Notes: a model not told the origin generated them from the letters alone. A stretch of 35,234 bases of DNA from a virus (IMGVR_UViG_3300010368_000039:1-35234); one strand, 5' to 3'. Counted from the first letter of the stretch, positions 5,886 through 15,049 are shown. Program-made: numbers and translations.

Positions 5886-6518
5886 TTATACGGTTTGAAC
5901 TGTCACATTGGCACCGTTTTTAGTAAACGTTACATTATCAAGATCAATAGAAAGATTTGTATTTCCAATCAATGTAGTTGAATTAGTATATATAGTACCA
6001 GACCCGCTAGCCGAAAACGTATGAGTATAAAACGGATATTTCGAATCCTCATAGGAAGACATCAAAGCTGACATCATCGGCATATCGGATTGCTTTTCAA
6101 ACGCGACAACCTGACCATTCATGAAATCCAATACCCATATTTTACCAGTGAACATATTCACTGTTTCCCAAAACTTAAATATGACAGGTGTTATTATGGC
6201 TGGTTTCATTGTAATGCGTTTTCTCTCATCAATATCCAAGTAACATCCGGCATCAAGTGAACCAGTTTCCCTGATCATATCTTTTTCTGATCTGAATAGG
6301 GTGTTGGATGATAATTTGTAATCATCAATATCCTTTAGCCAAAAGCTAAATGCTTCTGCATCTTCCTTCTTCAAAAATTGTATCATTGTACCGTGATGAT
6401 AATATTGATCATTGTACTTAGACAAGTGTGATTTGATATTAAGCTGCTGGTTCATATCTTCAGATATACTAATATTATCTTTGAATTTAATATCTACTGA
6501 ATATAAAGTCTTAATCAT
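5886..6518 (-). CDS. Phage protein of unknown function
   Basis: A 210-residue protein starting MIKTLYSVDIKFKD at ATG 6518; a TTG at 6536 could extend it by 6 residues, but it would sit inside the RNase H gene. The first half is a mixed alpha/beta domain with a segment like a phage internal-use ferredoxin-like fold (MIQFLKKEDAEAFSFWLKD). The C-terminal third is Ser/Thr/Asn-rich with beta-strand periodicity (SGSGTIYTNSTTLIGNTN), resembling structural adhesive segments. It overlaps the RNase H stop by 8 bases and is the last gene of the clamp-RNase H transcription unit. I do not recognise the family. Confidence 0.6.
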   Translation of the reverse strand: MIKTLYSVDIKFKDNISISEDMNQQLNIKSHLSKYNDQYYHHGTMIQFLKKEDAEAFSFWLKDIDDYKLSSNTLFRSEKDMIRETGSLDAGCYLDIDERKRITMKPAIITPVIFKFWETVNMFTGKIWVLDFMNGQVVAFEKQSDMPMMSALMSSYEDSKYPFYTHTFSASGSGTIYTNSTTLIGNTNLSIDLDNVTFTKNGANVTVQTV

Positions 6519-7554
6519 GATTGTATCTCGCTGCAAGCATTGTTCCGTATGGTGTGGCGTGTTCAGCCAATTTTATCAAATTATTCATAGAGCAATATCT
6601 AAGAAAATGAAAACCAACTTGTTTAATGTCGGCCTTACTTGTTTGACGTTCAATGACTTCATCTATCAAACCAACAATCTCTGCTGGTTGTAGAGTAAGA
6701 TCAACCAAAAGTTTATTACGTTCATACAAATCTTGTACTTTGATATCTTTCACAAAGTTCAACCCAGACTCATCCTTATAAACTACTCGTTCGTAGATGC
6801 CGTCCATCATGTTTGACCATGCTGCACCACCCGGATTATCAAATGCTTCACGTATTTTGGTGGTTCTATATCTAGGAATATGCGCTGCTGGAATATTATC
6901 GGACTTATCACCCTTCATGATTTTCAGAAAGAGTTCCCATTCCGGTTCAATGACAACGGGATCATCCGTGATTTCAGTTTTGGTTTTGATAAGTTTCTGT
7001 TTCCACGTCTCACCGTAATATTTTCGACGTGGGTATTTCTTATCCTGTTGTCCATCTTGAAAAAAGACCCCATCAACCGTAATCAGCTCACCGTTTACGC
7101 CGTTGTATATATTAACGTTTTCCGAAATCAGTTGTTTGAAATCAGCATCAGCAGAAATAATAATGTGCTCATCGTTGGGATGAAGGGCGATCCAACGGGC
7201 AATGAAGTCATCTGCCTCGATCAAATCATTACGAAGCATTGTTACGTTTGTGCGTTTGTCCAAGAATTCACTTAATTCATCCACTACTCGATAAATGCTT
7301 TCATTAACCTTTTCATCAATAGCGGTCAGGTTTTCTTTTCTATGTGCTTTATATTGCTCATAAAAGATTTTACGCCACGATGATGTGTCGAAGCACGCAA
7401 CTACATGATCTGTGTTGAATTTATGGAACACCCGATTGAGTGACATAAAGGTGGTATGTAGACACATCGGCACGACATCATCAATATCGTTCGTTTGCTG
7501 AACGTGACGTGCTCTATGAATCATATTGTTGGCATCGATTAAACAGAATTTCAT
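6511..7554 (-). CDS. rnh: RNase H / 5'-3' flap exonuclease (T4 Rnh type)
   Basis: A 347-residue enzyme of the FEN1/RAD2/5'-nuclease family, slightly longer than T4 RNase H (305). Visible motifs are an N-terminal LIDANN (D7), FDTSSWRK (D57 region), IEADDF in the middle, HIIISADADFKQL (acidic metal-binding pair) and KGDKSDNIP (helix-hairpin-helix approach). These are the conserved acidic residues that bind two metal ions. In T4 the enzyme removes RNA primers and flaps from lagging-strand fragments. Placement next to the sliding clamp and near dsbA matches the T4 gene neighbourhood. The ATG overlaps the stop of the upstream acidic gene. Confidence 0.9.
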   Translation of the reverse strand: MKFCLIDANNMIHRARHVQQTNDIDDVVPMCLHTTFMSLNRVFHKFNTDHVVACFDTSSWRKIFYEQYKAHRKENLTAIDEKVNESIYRVVDELSEFLDKRTNVTMLRNDLIEADDFIARWIALHPNDEHIIISADADFKQLISENVNIYNGVNGELITVDGVFFQDGQQDKKYPRRKYYGETWKQKLIKTKTEITDDPVVIEPEWELFLKIMKGDKSDNIPAAHIPRYRTTKIREAFDNPGGAAWSNMMDGIYERVVYKDESGLNFVKDIKVQDLYERNKLLVDLTLQPAEIVGLIDEVIERQTSKADIKQVGFHFLRYCSMNNLIKLAEHATPYGTMLAARYNHD

Positions 7555-7904
7555 CAGTTGTTTCCACGCTTGTGAACATATGTTCCAGCTGCATCGTCAT
7601 CATAGTCAGGATCACTGGTGTCTTCTGCTGGTTCAATATTATCATATGCATCATGATTTGTGATCATAACGCGTTGTATATAATGGCGAATTGCATCGTC
7701 AGGATCATCATCATCAAAACCACCCTCACGAACTCTATTCAACATGGGGTTATTATAATCGAACACCACGACAACCATTTCGGCTCGGCGATCATATTTG
7801 AAGTCAGTATAAATGAATGGCCATCCAAATATATCACAGAAAAATCGTTCTACCCTTTTCAAAACAGGCAAATCAACGGCGTCATCGTCATCATCTTTAC
7901 TCAT
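7554..7904 (-). CDS. Acidic small protein between clamp and RNase H
   Basis: A 116-residue acidic protein. It opens with MSKDDDDDAVD and has further Asp runs (GGFDDDDPDD, DPDYDDDAAG). The central part (VERFFCDIFGWPFIYTDF, then AEMVVVVFDYNNP) looks folded. It starts at the base overlapping the clamp stop and ends at the base overlapping the RNase H start, so it belongs to that operon. In T4 a late-transcription co-activator (gp33) lies near here, but I see no gp33-like sequence, so no function is assigned. Confidence 0.65.
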   Translation of the reverse strand: MSKDDDDDAVDLPVLKRVERFFCDIFGWPFIYTDFKYDRRAEMVVVVFDYNNPMLNRVREGGFDDDDPDDAIRHYIQRVMITNHDAYDNIEPAEDTSDPDYDDDAAGTYVHKRGNN

Positions 7905-8716
7905 TATACTTGAACTCCTATTGTTTTCTTAGGCAGGCGAATATGATATGAAACGCCATCACCCGTATATTTGATATCCAAGAACGAACCACCAATGGTT
8001 AGATCACCATTCGCATAATTAAGAATTGATCCAATAACACGTTCCATCTTTTCAGCATCAAATCGAAGATCATTCACAATAGTGTCATCCTTAACACCAG
8101 TGGTCATAATCAAATCAATCGAATTAGAACTATAAGGAAGTCTGAAAACCAGATTATCCCCGTCATGAATAATTTTAACAACCGCATCATCTTTTGTTGC
8201 CATCATTTTTTGTAGCATGGCGGCTTGTCTAAACTCTTCAGCGATGGTGGGTTCCACTGAGAATACTAAATCGCCTTCCATCTTATTAATGAGTGGGGGG
8301 AATTTCTTAAGTCTGGCGCGTTCCTTTAGAACCCGTGGATCGACAGCACTATAATTGATAGTCAGGCGTGGACCGGCGAATTTAATTCCAGTGAATATGT
8401 CATCGCCTTGAAAACTTTCACCTTCTAGTAATTCCATCGTGCCTTTGCTGCCCATGATTTGTTCTTGGTCGAATATTTTCTTCAAGAAATTCAGATTACC
8501 GAGACACATCATTGTGTCGAATTCGGTAAATGATCCCATGTTTGCGGTGATCATCATCGATTTGGTTGGATCAATGCCGGTGGCGATTGTTTCACCCTCT
8601 TCATTGTTAGCGATGATAATGAACTCTAGCGCCTTGAACTGGGTCATGTTTGCTAAAGTGGTCTTCAGGATATTTTTCAATGCGTCCTCCAAAAATTCTG
8701 CGCATGTCATATACAT
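7904..8716 (-). CDS. 45: DNA polymerase sliding clamp (T4 gp45 type)
   Basis: A protein of about 270 residues with the two-domain all-beta/alpha layout of phage sliding clamps. N-terminal helix (FLEDALKNILKTTLAN), then strands; MCLGNLNFLKKIFDQEQ corresponds to the T4 YDLNGFLGILSLV segment. The C-terminal strand pair (LTIGGSFLDIKYTGDGVSYHIRL) matches the end of gp45. It is somewhat longer than T4 gp45 (228). Clamps ring the DNA, tether polymerase, ligase and RNase H, and in T4 also activate late transcription. Start is uncertain: ATG at 8716 or 8710. A TATACT box at 8722-8717 sits immediately upstream, which favours 8710 and a leaderless mRNA, although no -35 is clear. Confidence 0.75.
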   Translation of the reverse strand: MYMTCAEFLEDALKNILKTTLANMTQFKALEFIIIANNEEGETIATGIDPTKSMMITANMGSFTEFDTMMCLGNLNFLKKIFDQEQIMGSKGTMELLEGESFQGDDIFTGIKFAGPRLTINYSAVDPRVLKERARLKKFPPLINKMEGDLVFSVEPTIAEEFRQAAMLQKMMATKDDAVVKIIHDGDNLVFRLPYSSNSIDLIMTTGVKDDTIVNDLRFDAEKMERVIGSILNYANGDLTIGGSFLDIKYTGDGVSYHIRLPKKTIGVQV

Positions 8717-8729
8717 AGTATAAATCAGC

Positions 8730-8760
8730 AACGCATCACAGTGAGCGTTCAGTATTTTTT
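8730..8760 (+). terminator. Intrinsic-terminator-like hairpin upstream of the dsbA-like gene
   Basis: AACGC (8730-8734) pairs with GCGTT (8745-8749), extended by TCA/TGA past one bulged A. CAGTA and a run of six T (8755-8760) follow. It reads as an intrinsic terminator on the plus strand, but lies between divergent genes and before the dsbA-like start at 8786, so it may act as an attenuator. A possible plus-strand TATAAA lies just upstream at 8719-8724. Confidence 0.45.
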
Positions 8761-8785
8761 GTTAACCAGTTAAGGAAACTGATCC

Positions 8786-9097
8786 ATGTCTGAAGGCCAA
8801 TCCCTCGATTTTCATCAGCTTAGTGCTGAAGACCTAAACAAGCTCGTCACTGCGGTGAGCACACTAGCAGCATATAACCTTGAGCGAAAGGAAATTGGTG
8901 AAGCTGTCAAGGAAACTCTTGAAAGCTTAGCCGCTGATATGAAGGCCGATAAAGATGCGGCCAAGGATATCAAACGCTTCGTTCGTAAAGCTGCCACCAT
9001 CTATGCCAATAACAAAACAGATGATGTTCGTTATGAAAACGAAATTGTCGAACTACTGCTTGAAAAAACCAATCGTTCTTCAATCGAGAGCGAATAG
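8786..9097 (+). CDS. dsbA: DsbA-like double-stranded DNA-binding protein
   Basis: A 103-residue, mostly helical, highly charged protein. The C-terminal segment (FVRKAATIYANNKTDDVRYENEIVELL) resembles the end of T4 DsbA (FNRLLALYHKDNRDVFEAETEEVVELY) in spacing and chemistry. T4 DsbA binds dsDNA and affects late transcription. The assignment is supported by position: in T4 dsbA is beside rnh, and here rnh and the clamp lie just across the divergent intergenic region. The start has AAGGA about 8 nt upstream. The N-terminal 40 residues are less similar. Confidence 0.65.
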   Translation: MSEGQSLDFHQLSAEDLNKLVTAVSTLAAYNLERKEIGEAVKETLESLAADMKADKDAAKDIKRFVRKAATIYANNKTDDVRYENEIVELLLEKTNRSSIESE

Positions 9098-9134
9098 CAG
9101 ATAACTACCAGCACATATATATTGGAGCAACCAT

Positions 9135-10805
9135 ATGAGTGATAGCAAATATAGAAACCTTACACCACGCGAACAAGCGATTGATGCTTTTTACGAGGCG
9201 GGATCAATTCGGGGCGCAGCGCGGCTTCTTGGTAAGGACGAATCAACTGTTCGCAAGCAGCTTAAGCAAGCCGGATTGAATACCCATCGAGAAAAAAACA
9301 ATTTTGCTCTTGATAAGAAGAATAAGCCACTCGCGGGTGGTGACTACAAGATGGAAGAACCAGAAAAGAACCCTCTTCCAGAAAAAGGTGAAGTGTTTCG
9401 TTATATTTTAACATCAGCTCAAAACAATACCTATGTGCACGAACGATTCATGAAAAATATCTTGGCATTTGCCGATGAGATGGATGCCAAGATATATATC
9501 TGCCGCAGCACGTATAATCTAACCGGGTATCGTAACAGGGGCACTGGTGAAAAACCCGGTGCTTCAACCCACGGTTCCACCACCGATGAGAATTGGTTCG
9601 ATCCACAAGTTCAAGACTATATTATGGATCGAACCGTTCAACTCGCACCGGGATTGATATGGTGTGGTGAACAGCAAATTTCGGTTACTGCACAAACCCC
9701 ATTATCCGGGTTTGATGATTACCGAGGTTTGAACTCATTGATTTTCCCATCATCTACAATTTCAATGCGAACCGTACCTACAGCAAAATACCAAGACCCC
9801 AAAATGCTTTATACAACCGGTACGGTTACAAAGCGTAATTATACCAAGACGAAGGCAGGACATAAAGCTAGTTGGAATCATGTATACGGTTTCCTTATTG
9901 TGGAAGTTGATAGTGATGGTGACTGGTTTGTCAGACAGGTTTCGTCACGTGATGATGATGGTTCATTCCAAGATATGAATTATCGCGTGGTTGGCGGCAA
10001 AGTATATCATAATGGCGAAATCGAAATACTGACGCCGGGTGATATACATGTGGATTTGTTAGACGATAATATCCGTCGAGCGATGCACGGAATGATTGAT
10101 GATTTCAGACCAAATGAAATTCATTATCATGATTGTTTAGATTTCCAGTCAAGATCACACCACGATCTTAAAGATCATCAACTAATGTTCGATAAGTTCA
10201 TCAACGGGTGCGAAAGCGTCGAGGGCGAATTATCACGACTGGTCGCATTCTTTAATGAAATGGACCGGCCTTGGATGAAACCGGTTGTGGTTTATTCCAA
10301 TCATGATGATCATCTTCGGAAATGGTTGGTCGATAAACCCGATGCATATGCCAAAGACCCGATCAACGCTATCACCTTCCTAGAATTACAATTATCAGTA
10401 TATAAGGCAACCCGTGACAAGAACAAAAGCTTCCATCTATTGGAAGATGTTTGTAAAAAGCTCGGACTGAAGTCTGATGTCAAATTTCTTCGGAAGAATG
10501 AAGAATATATCAAACTGAATATCGAATGTGATCTTCATGGTGATAGAGGGCCGAATGGTTCCCGTGGTTCCATGGTCAATCTCTGTAAGAGTGGTAACAA
10601 GGTCAACATCGGTCATAGTCATACTGCTGGTATCACTCGTGGCGCTTATCAGGCCGGTGTGATGGCTGATATGGATATGGGATACAATGATGGTCCGTCT
10701 AGCTGGTCTAGATCACTGATCGTCACTTATGAAAATGGTAAACGCTCCATTATCACAATGCGTGGTAACAAATGGCGAGCAAAAGAAAAAGGAACAGTAC
10801 AATGA
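9135..10805 (+). CDS. HTH plus metallophosphoesterase protein, T5 A1-like
   Basis: A 556-residue protein; ATG with GGAG 8 nt upstream. Residues about 10-48 form a helix-turn-helix (AIDAFYEAGSIRGAARLLGKDESTVRKQLKQAGL). Residues from about 300 carry metallophosphoesterase motifs in order: GDIH (302-305), YHDCLDF (D333), YSNHDDH (388-394), LHGDRG (467-472) and GHSH (493-496). The same length and motif order are known from the A1 protein of phage T5, which is required in T5 for second-step DNA transfer and host DNA breakdown; that similarity is from memory. A nuclease acting on DNA is the likely role. It is placed directly before the polymerase gene and coupled to the next small gene by overlap. 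Confidence 0.7.
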   Translation: MSDSKYRNLTPREQAIDAFYEAGSIRGAARLLGKDESTVRKQLKQAGLNTHREKNNFALDKKNKPLAGGDYKMEEPEKNPLPEKGEVFRYILTSAQNNTYVHERFMKNILAFADEMDAKIYICRSTYNLTGYRNRGTGEKPGASTHGSTTDENWFDPQVQDYIMDRTVQLAPGLIWCGEQQISVTAQTPLSGFDDYRGLNSLIFPSSTISMRTVPTAKYQDPKMLYTTGTVTKRNYTKTKAGHKASWNHVYGFLIVEVDSDGDWFVRQVSSRDDDGSFQDMNYRVVGGKVYHNGEIEILTPGDIHVDLLDDNIRRAMHGMIDDFRPNEIHYHDCLDFQSRSHHDLKDHQLMFDKFINGCESVEGELSRLVAFFNEMDRPWMKPVVVYSNHDDHLRKWLVDKPDAYAKDPINAITFLELQLSVYKATRDKNKSFHLLEDVCKKLGLKSDVKFLRKNEEYIKLNIECDLHGDRGPNGSRGSMVNLCKSGNKVNIGHSHTAGITRGAYQAGVMADMDMGYNDGPSSWSRSLIVTYENGKRSIITMRGNKWRAKEKGTVQ

Positions 10806-10981
10806 AAGTAACAGTAACTCTGGATCACGATGATCTTAAAAAAGCCCTCGTGGAGTATTTGGCGGATAATGGTCATCCACCAACCAAGGACAACAACTCG
10901 ATTGACGTGATGGTTGATATCGATGGCGATTATCTCAAATTGTTTGATCTGATAGGGCCGAACATCACAATCGACATTTGA
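10802..10981 (+). CDS. Small phage protein of unknown function
   Basis: A 59-residue acidic protein starting MKVTVTLDHDDLKKAL. The ATG at 10802 overlaps the preceding stop (ATGA) and has AAAGGA about 8 nt before it; an upstream ATG at 10772 lacks a good site. It has an alternating strand-helix-strand pattern (VTVTLD, KKALVEYLADNG, SIDVMVDIDGDYL). No family recognised. Confidence 0.6.
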   Translation: MKVTVTLDHDDLKKALVEYLADNGHPPTKDNNSIDVMVDIDGDYLKLFDLIGPNITIDI

Positions 10982-11023
10982 TTCATCACGGGTATGTCAT
11001 ATTCTAAATAGACAGGAGAAAAC

Positions 11024-13735
11024 ATGACATACATCGATGCATTCAGACGCGGAAATTACATATGCGTGTCAGAACGGAACAGTGCGGGCAAACGAATTGA
11101 AAAACGTGCGCCCGCACCATTCTATTATTATATCAATCATCCAGACGGCACATATAAGTCTATGTTTGGTCACAAGTTGGCCAAGGTTACAGAGAATTCG
11201 TTTGCAAATTTCAAACATTCTATTGAAGAATTTCAAGATAACAACGTAGAAACATTTGAATCAGATATTAAATCAGAATATCGATACCTTGAAGACCAGT
11301 ATGTTAACGCCAAACCACCACAATTACACATAGCCATTCTCGATATCGAGTCCGATAGAGAATTATCCCGTGGGTGGTCACGGCCTACAAACCCGTATTC
11401 GATCATCACGGCTATCACAATCGATAGAAAATGGCTCAACGAAGTCATCACCGTAACGGTAAAACCACCAACACTAACATTAGAAGAAGCTGAAGAACTC
11501 ATCAAAGACATGGATAATACCTATGTCGTTGAAACAGAAGAGGAATTACTTCTATTCACGTTGGAAATTTTAGAAGATGCGGATGTAATCAGCGGATGGA
11601 ATAGTGAATTTTACGATCTTCCCATGATCATTCAGCGTATTCGTATCACCCTTGGTGGCGAAAGTCTTGAAGCTGTTAGTAATCTTGAAGTGTATGAAGT
11701 TTCTGATCTGTCAAGGTCGCATCTGTCAAAACTGTGTCTGTTTGGTGAAATACCAGTTCCACGCACGGTTGAACGATATGGCGCTGATGAATGGATGTTT
11801 GTGCTCAAGGGCAAGGTGCATCTGGATTATCTTGACCTTTATACGAAATTCAGCTTCACCGAACTTCATAGTTATAAGCTAGACTATGTTCTTGAAGTTG
11901 AGATTGATGAAAAGAAAGTTGAATACGAAGGATCACTTGATGAACTTTGGCGGAATGACTTTCGAACTCACACACTTTATAACCGACAGGATACGATTGG
12001 TCTTAGCAAGGTAGATGATAAACGAAAATTCATCATCCTCGCTAACCAGATGGCACATACCGCCTGTGTTCTTTTAAAAGACACTCTTGGCTCGGTGGTG
12101 ATCATTGAACACGCTATTCTGTGCGAACTTCACAAAAGAAATCTAGTAGCACCAGATAAGAAGCACGTGGAACAAGCCGGGAAGGTCGCAGGAGCCTTCG
12201 TGAAGCTTCCCGTGGGTGGCATGTACGAATGGATCACATCGTTCGATATCAACTCTCTGTACCCCTCTGTGATCCGCATGTTGAACATTTCACCAGAGAC
12301 GGTGGTAGGCCAATTTGATATATCACGAACAACTAGAAAGATTGATGAACTTATTGCTTCGAAGACTGCCAAGGATACAACCGAAGCATGGCATAACTTC
12401 ACGGGCGTTCTTGAATATCACGACATCCAAGAGGGTAATCAGTTTGAAGATATCAAATTGGTTTACGAGGATGGTGATACCGAAACAATGAGTGGTTCGG
12501 ACTGGAAAGATTGGCTCGAATCAAACCCTGTCAATGTCAGTGCCAACGGGACTGTCTTTTTCACAGAAGAACAAGGTATTATTCCATACTGTCTTGAAAA
12601 ATGGTATAACGAACGGGTCGAGTTTAAGGCAAAATCCAAAGAATATTATATTGATGGTAATAAGGAACAGGCCGAATATTGGGATACAATCCAACAGGCT
12701 CGCAAACTATTCCTGAATTCCACATATGGTGCCTTGCTCAATAGATTTTTCCGCTTCTATGATCCACGCTTCGGTCAATCTGTTACCCTGTCCGGTCGCG
12801 TTGTCACCAAGCATATGATTCGGAAAGCATGTGAAATCATTGACGGCAAATATAATTTTGGCGAGTCTGCTATCTATTCAGATACTGACTCCGTGTACAT
12901 GTCATTGGCTAAACTGATAACCGATACAACCCCATTGGAAGACATCATTGAATTAGCAGACCATGTTGGTGATCTGATTAACCAATCTTATCCCGGTAAG
13001 ATGGTTGAATCATTCTTCGTGTCACAGGAAAGCGGTACGGTTATTGAATCTGGTCGTGAAGTGGTTGCTCGCCGTGGCATCTTTAAATCCGATACCAAAA
13101 AGAGATACGCTCTACACGTGGTGGATGATGAAGGCAAAAAAGTAGACAAACTCAAAATCATGGGCTTGGAAACACAGCGTTCGGATACACCAAAATGGAT
13201 TCAGAACTTTCTATTAGAATGCTTGAAGTCTGTTGTTCAACGGGGAGAGGGTGAAGATACACTGGTTGATATGATCATGGCGTTTAGAACCAAATTCTAC
13301 GAAAAGGATGCGTGGCAACTTGGTTCACCAAAGAGAGTTAAGAACTTACAAAAGAAAACACACGAGCTTGAACTATTCGAAGCAGACAAGTTAGAGAAAA
13401 AGCCTCTTGTATATTATGTCATTCAGGCATCTCTCAACTTCAATGCTTATCTGAAGTATCATCAAGACATGCAAATACCACCTATATCAGATGGTGATAA
13501 AGTAGAAGTAATGTACTTGAATGAAAATGATCTTCATGGAAATCCATTAGGGTTTAGAATTATAGCTATTCCGGTTGGATTAAAAGATCACACCGGCTGG
13601 ATTAAAGAACTGCCACTAAGCGTAACCCTTGCATACGAGGGATTGGTGACCAGAAAGCTTACCAATATTTTCGATATGTTTAATTGGGATTTCGATCCCC
13701 CTGCTACAACCGCTAACGATGTATTTGATTGGTAA
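11024..13735 (+). CDS. 43: Family B DNA polymerase (T4 gp43 type)
   Basis: A 903-residue replicative polymerase, close to the T4 length of 898. The 3'-5' exonuclease motifs are complete: ExoI ILDIES (D107, E109), ExoII ISGWNSEFYDLP (D198) and ExoIII YNRQDT (D323). The polymerase motifs are also complete: A SFDINSLYPSVI (D408), B KLFLNSTYG (561-569) and C YSDTDSVYM (D620, D622), at nearly the same positions as in T4. The C-terminus carries IFDMFNWDF and ends NDVFDW, resembling the clamp-binding peptide of T4-type polymerases. The start has AGGAG 7 nt upstream. No intron or split. The ligase gene follows with a TAATG overlap. Confidence 0.97.
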   Translation: MTYIDAFRRGNYICVSERNSAGKRIEKRAPAPFYYYINHPDGTYKSMFGHKLAKVTENSFANFKHSIEEFQDNNVETFESDIKSEYRYLEDQYVNAKPPQLHIAILDIESDRELSRGWSRPTNPYSIITAITIDRKWLNEVITVTVKPPTLTLEEAEELIKDMDNTYVVETEEELLLFTLEILEDADVISGWNSEFYDLPMIIQRIRITLGGESLEAVSNLEVYEVSDLSRSHLSKLCLFGEIPVPRTVERYGADEWMFVLKGKVHLDYLDLYTKFSFTELHSYKLDYVLEVEIDEKKVEYEGSLDELWRNDFRTHTLYNRQDTIGLSKVDDKRKFIILANQMAHTACVLLKDTLGSVVIIEHAILCELHKRNLVAPDKKHVEQAGKVAGAFVKLPVGGMYEWITSFDINSLYPSVIRMLNISPETVVGQFDISRTTRKIDELIASKTAKDTTEAWHNFTGVLEYHDIQEGNQFEDIKLVYEDGDTETMSGSDWKDWLESNPVNVSANGTVFFTEEQGIIPYCLEKWYNERVEFKAKSKEYYIDGNKEQAEYWDTIQQARKLFLNSTYGALLNRFFRFYDPRFGQSVTLSGRVVTKHMIRKACEIIDGKYNFGESAIYSDTDSVYMSLAKLITDTTPLEDIIELADHVGDLINQSYPGKMVESFFVSQESGTVIESGREVVARRGIFKSDTKKRYALHVVDDEGKKVDKLKIMGLETQRSDTPKWIQNFLLECLKSVVQRGEGEDTLVDMIMAFRTKFYEKDAWQLGSPKRVKNLQKKTHELELFEADKLEKKPLVYYVIQASLNFNAYLKYHQDMQIPPISDGDKVEVMYLNENDLHGNPLGFRIIAIPVGLKDHTGWIKELPLSVTLAYEGLVTRKLTNIFDMFNWDFDPPATTANDVFDW

Positions 13736-15048
13736 TGATTATGCGCCCTTGGGAACTACTTGAATTAATAAGCGATACGCCGGGTCGTAATGACAAGATG
13801 GCGATACTACAAACCATTGCTGATGATGAAGATAATGAATTCTGGCAAGGGGCATCCTATGCTCTTGATCCATTCAAGATGTATCACATCAAGAAGATGC
13901 CGGAACCAATGGAATACGGAACCGGTGTTAAGTGGCCCACCTTTGTTAAATTATTGAATGCCCTCACCAATAGAGAAATCACAGGCAATAATGCACGTGA
14001 TACAGTTTTGGCCTTGGCTTCATCATGCACTGAGGAACAATGGAACAATTGGTATTATCACATCTTAAGAAAAGACTTACGATGTGGTATAAAAACATCA
14101 ACGATTAATAAGATCATACCAGCAAAATGGTATATCAACACATTCGATTGCCAATTGGCTCAACCATTTCATAAGGTTGCTCACAAGAACCTACCCACCA
14201 ATGCTTTCGTTGAGGGGAAATATGATGGTGCCAGAGCGCTATGGGCAATCCAGAAAGATGGACCAGTCCGATGCTTTTCACGAACCGGGATTGAGTATAC
14301 GAATTTTAGTAAAATCTCGGAAGTATTTGAAAACCTTAAACAATATCCGGGTTTTCCTGATTGTGGGTTAATGATTGATAGTGAGGTTTTATCAAATGAT
14401 TTCCAGTCATTGATGAAACAGGCTCGCAGAAAATCATCAGCATCGTTCTCGGGCTTTGCGATGGCGTTCGACGTTTTACCGTTGGATGAGTTTTATGCTA
14501 AGAAATCAGACATGATATTGGAAGATCGTAGAAATGTTCTTGAAGACCTTGTGGCTTTTCTGAAACATACGGTTGGTGCGAATTGTGCGGTTGATCTATC
14601 ATATGCTCACAAGGGCATAAATGCACAGACTGACATGGATGAGATATTAGAACTATATCGAGGATTTGTGGAAGCCAAGCTTGAAGGTGCCGTAGTCAAG
14701 GATGCTGACTCAACTTATAATTTCTGTCGTGATGGATCATGGTTTAAAATGAAACCAACGGAAACTTATGACGTTATGGTGGTTGGTATCGAAGCTGGTG
14801 CTCCGGGTAAGAAATATGAAAACACACTGGGTGCACTAGTGGTTGACGATGTGGTTGACGGCAAACGCATTAAATCACGTGTGGCGGGTATGCCAGATGC
14901 ACTTCGTGATGCTATTTGGAATGATCCGAGTTTAGGGATTGGACATATAATTGAAGTTGAAGCAGACGGATTGACGAAATCCGATAAAAACGATTACTAC
15001 GCATTTCGTTTTGGTAATTTTTCTAGATATAGAGACGACAAAGAATAA
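13735..15048 (+). CDS. 30: ATP-dependent DNA ligase (T4 gp30 type)
   Basis: A protein of about 437 residues, slightly shorter than T4 ligase (487). Nucleotidyltransferase motifs are in order: I EGKYDGAR with the adenylated lysine near residue 162, a following FSRTG (motif Ia/II region), III MIDSEVLS, IV EGAVVKD and V WFKMKP. The C-terminal OB-fold segment follows. The N-terminal part (RPWELLELISDT, later RKDLRCGIKTSTINKI) parallels the T4 ligase. It seals nicks between lagging-strand fragments. The ATG at 13735 overlaps the polymerase stop; a second ATG lies at 13741, and no clear ribosome-binding site is seen, so translational coupling is likely. Confidence 0.95.
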   Translation: MIMRPWELLELISDTPGRNDKMAILQTIADDEDNEFWQGASYALDPFKMYHIKKMPEPMEYGTGVKWPTFVKLLNALTNREITGNNARDTVLALASSCTEEQWNNWYYHILRKDLRCGIKTSTINKIIPAKWYINTFDCQLAQPFHKVAHKNLPTNAFVEGKYDGARALWAIQKDGPVRCFSRTGIEYTNFSKISEVFENLKQYPGFPDCGLMIDSEVLSNDFQSLMKQARRKSSASFSGFAMAFDVLPLDEFYAKKSDMILEDRRNVLEDLVAFLKHTVGANCAVDLSYAHKGINAQTDMDEILELYRGFVEAKLEGAVVKDADSTYNFCRDGSWFKMKPTETYDVMVVGIEAGAPGKKYENTLGALVVDDVVDGKRIKSRVAGMPDALRDAIWNDPSLGIGHIIEVEADGLTKSDKNDYYAFRFGNFSRYRDDKE

Positions 15049-15049
15049 A

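Noticed and set aside
7554-7904. Identity of the acidic protein as T4 gp33
   Set aside because: Position is suggestive, but no sequence resemblance to gp33 could be seen.
8717-8722. Minus-strand TATACT as a full sigma70 promoter for the clamp gene
   Set aside because: No acceptable -35 hexamer at 16-18 bp and no MotA-like box at the right spacing; kept only as a remark on start choice.
9135-9280. Stand-alone regulator at the start of the A1-like gene
   Set aside because: The HTH is in frame with the phosphoesterase domain with no internal stop or new start, so it is one protein.
11037-12716. Additional overlapping frames inside the DNA polymerase gene on both strands
   Set aside because: They lack ribosome-binding sites and recognisable domains and lie wholly within an intact, well-conserved gene.
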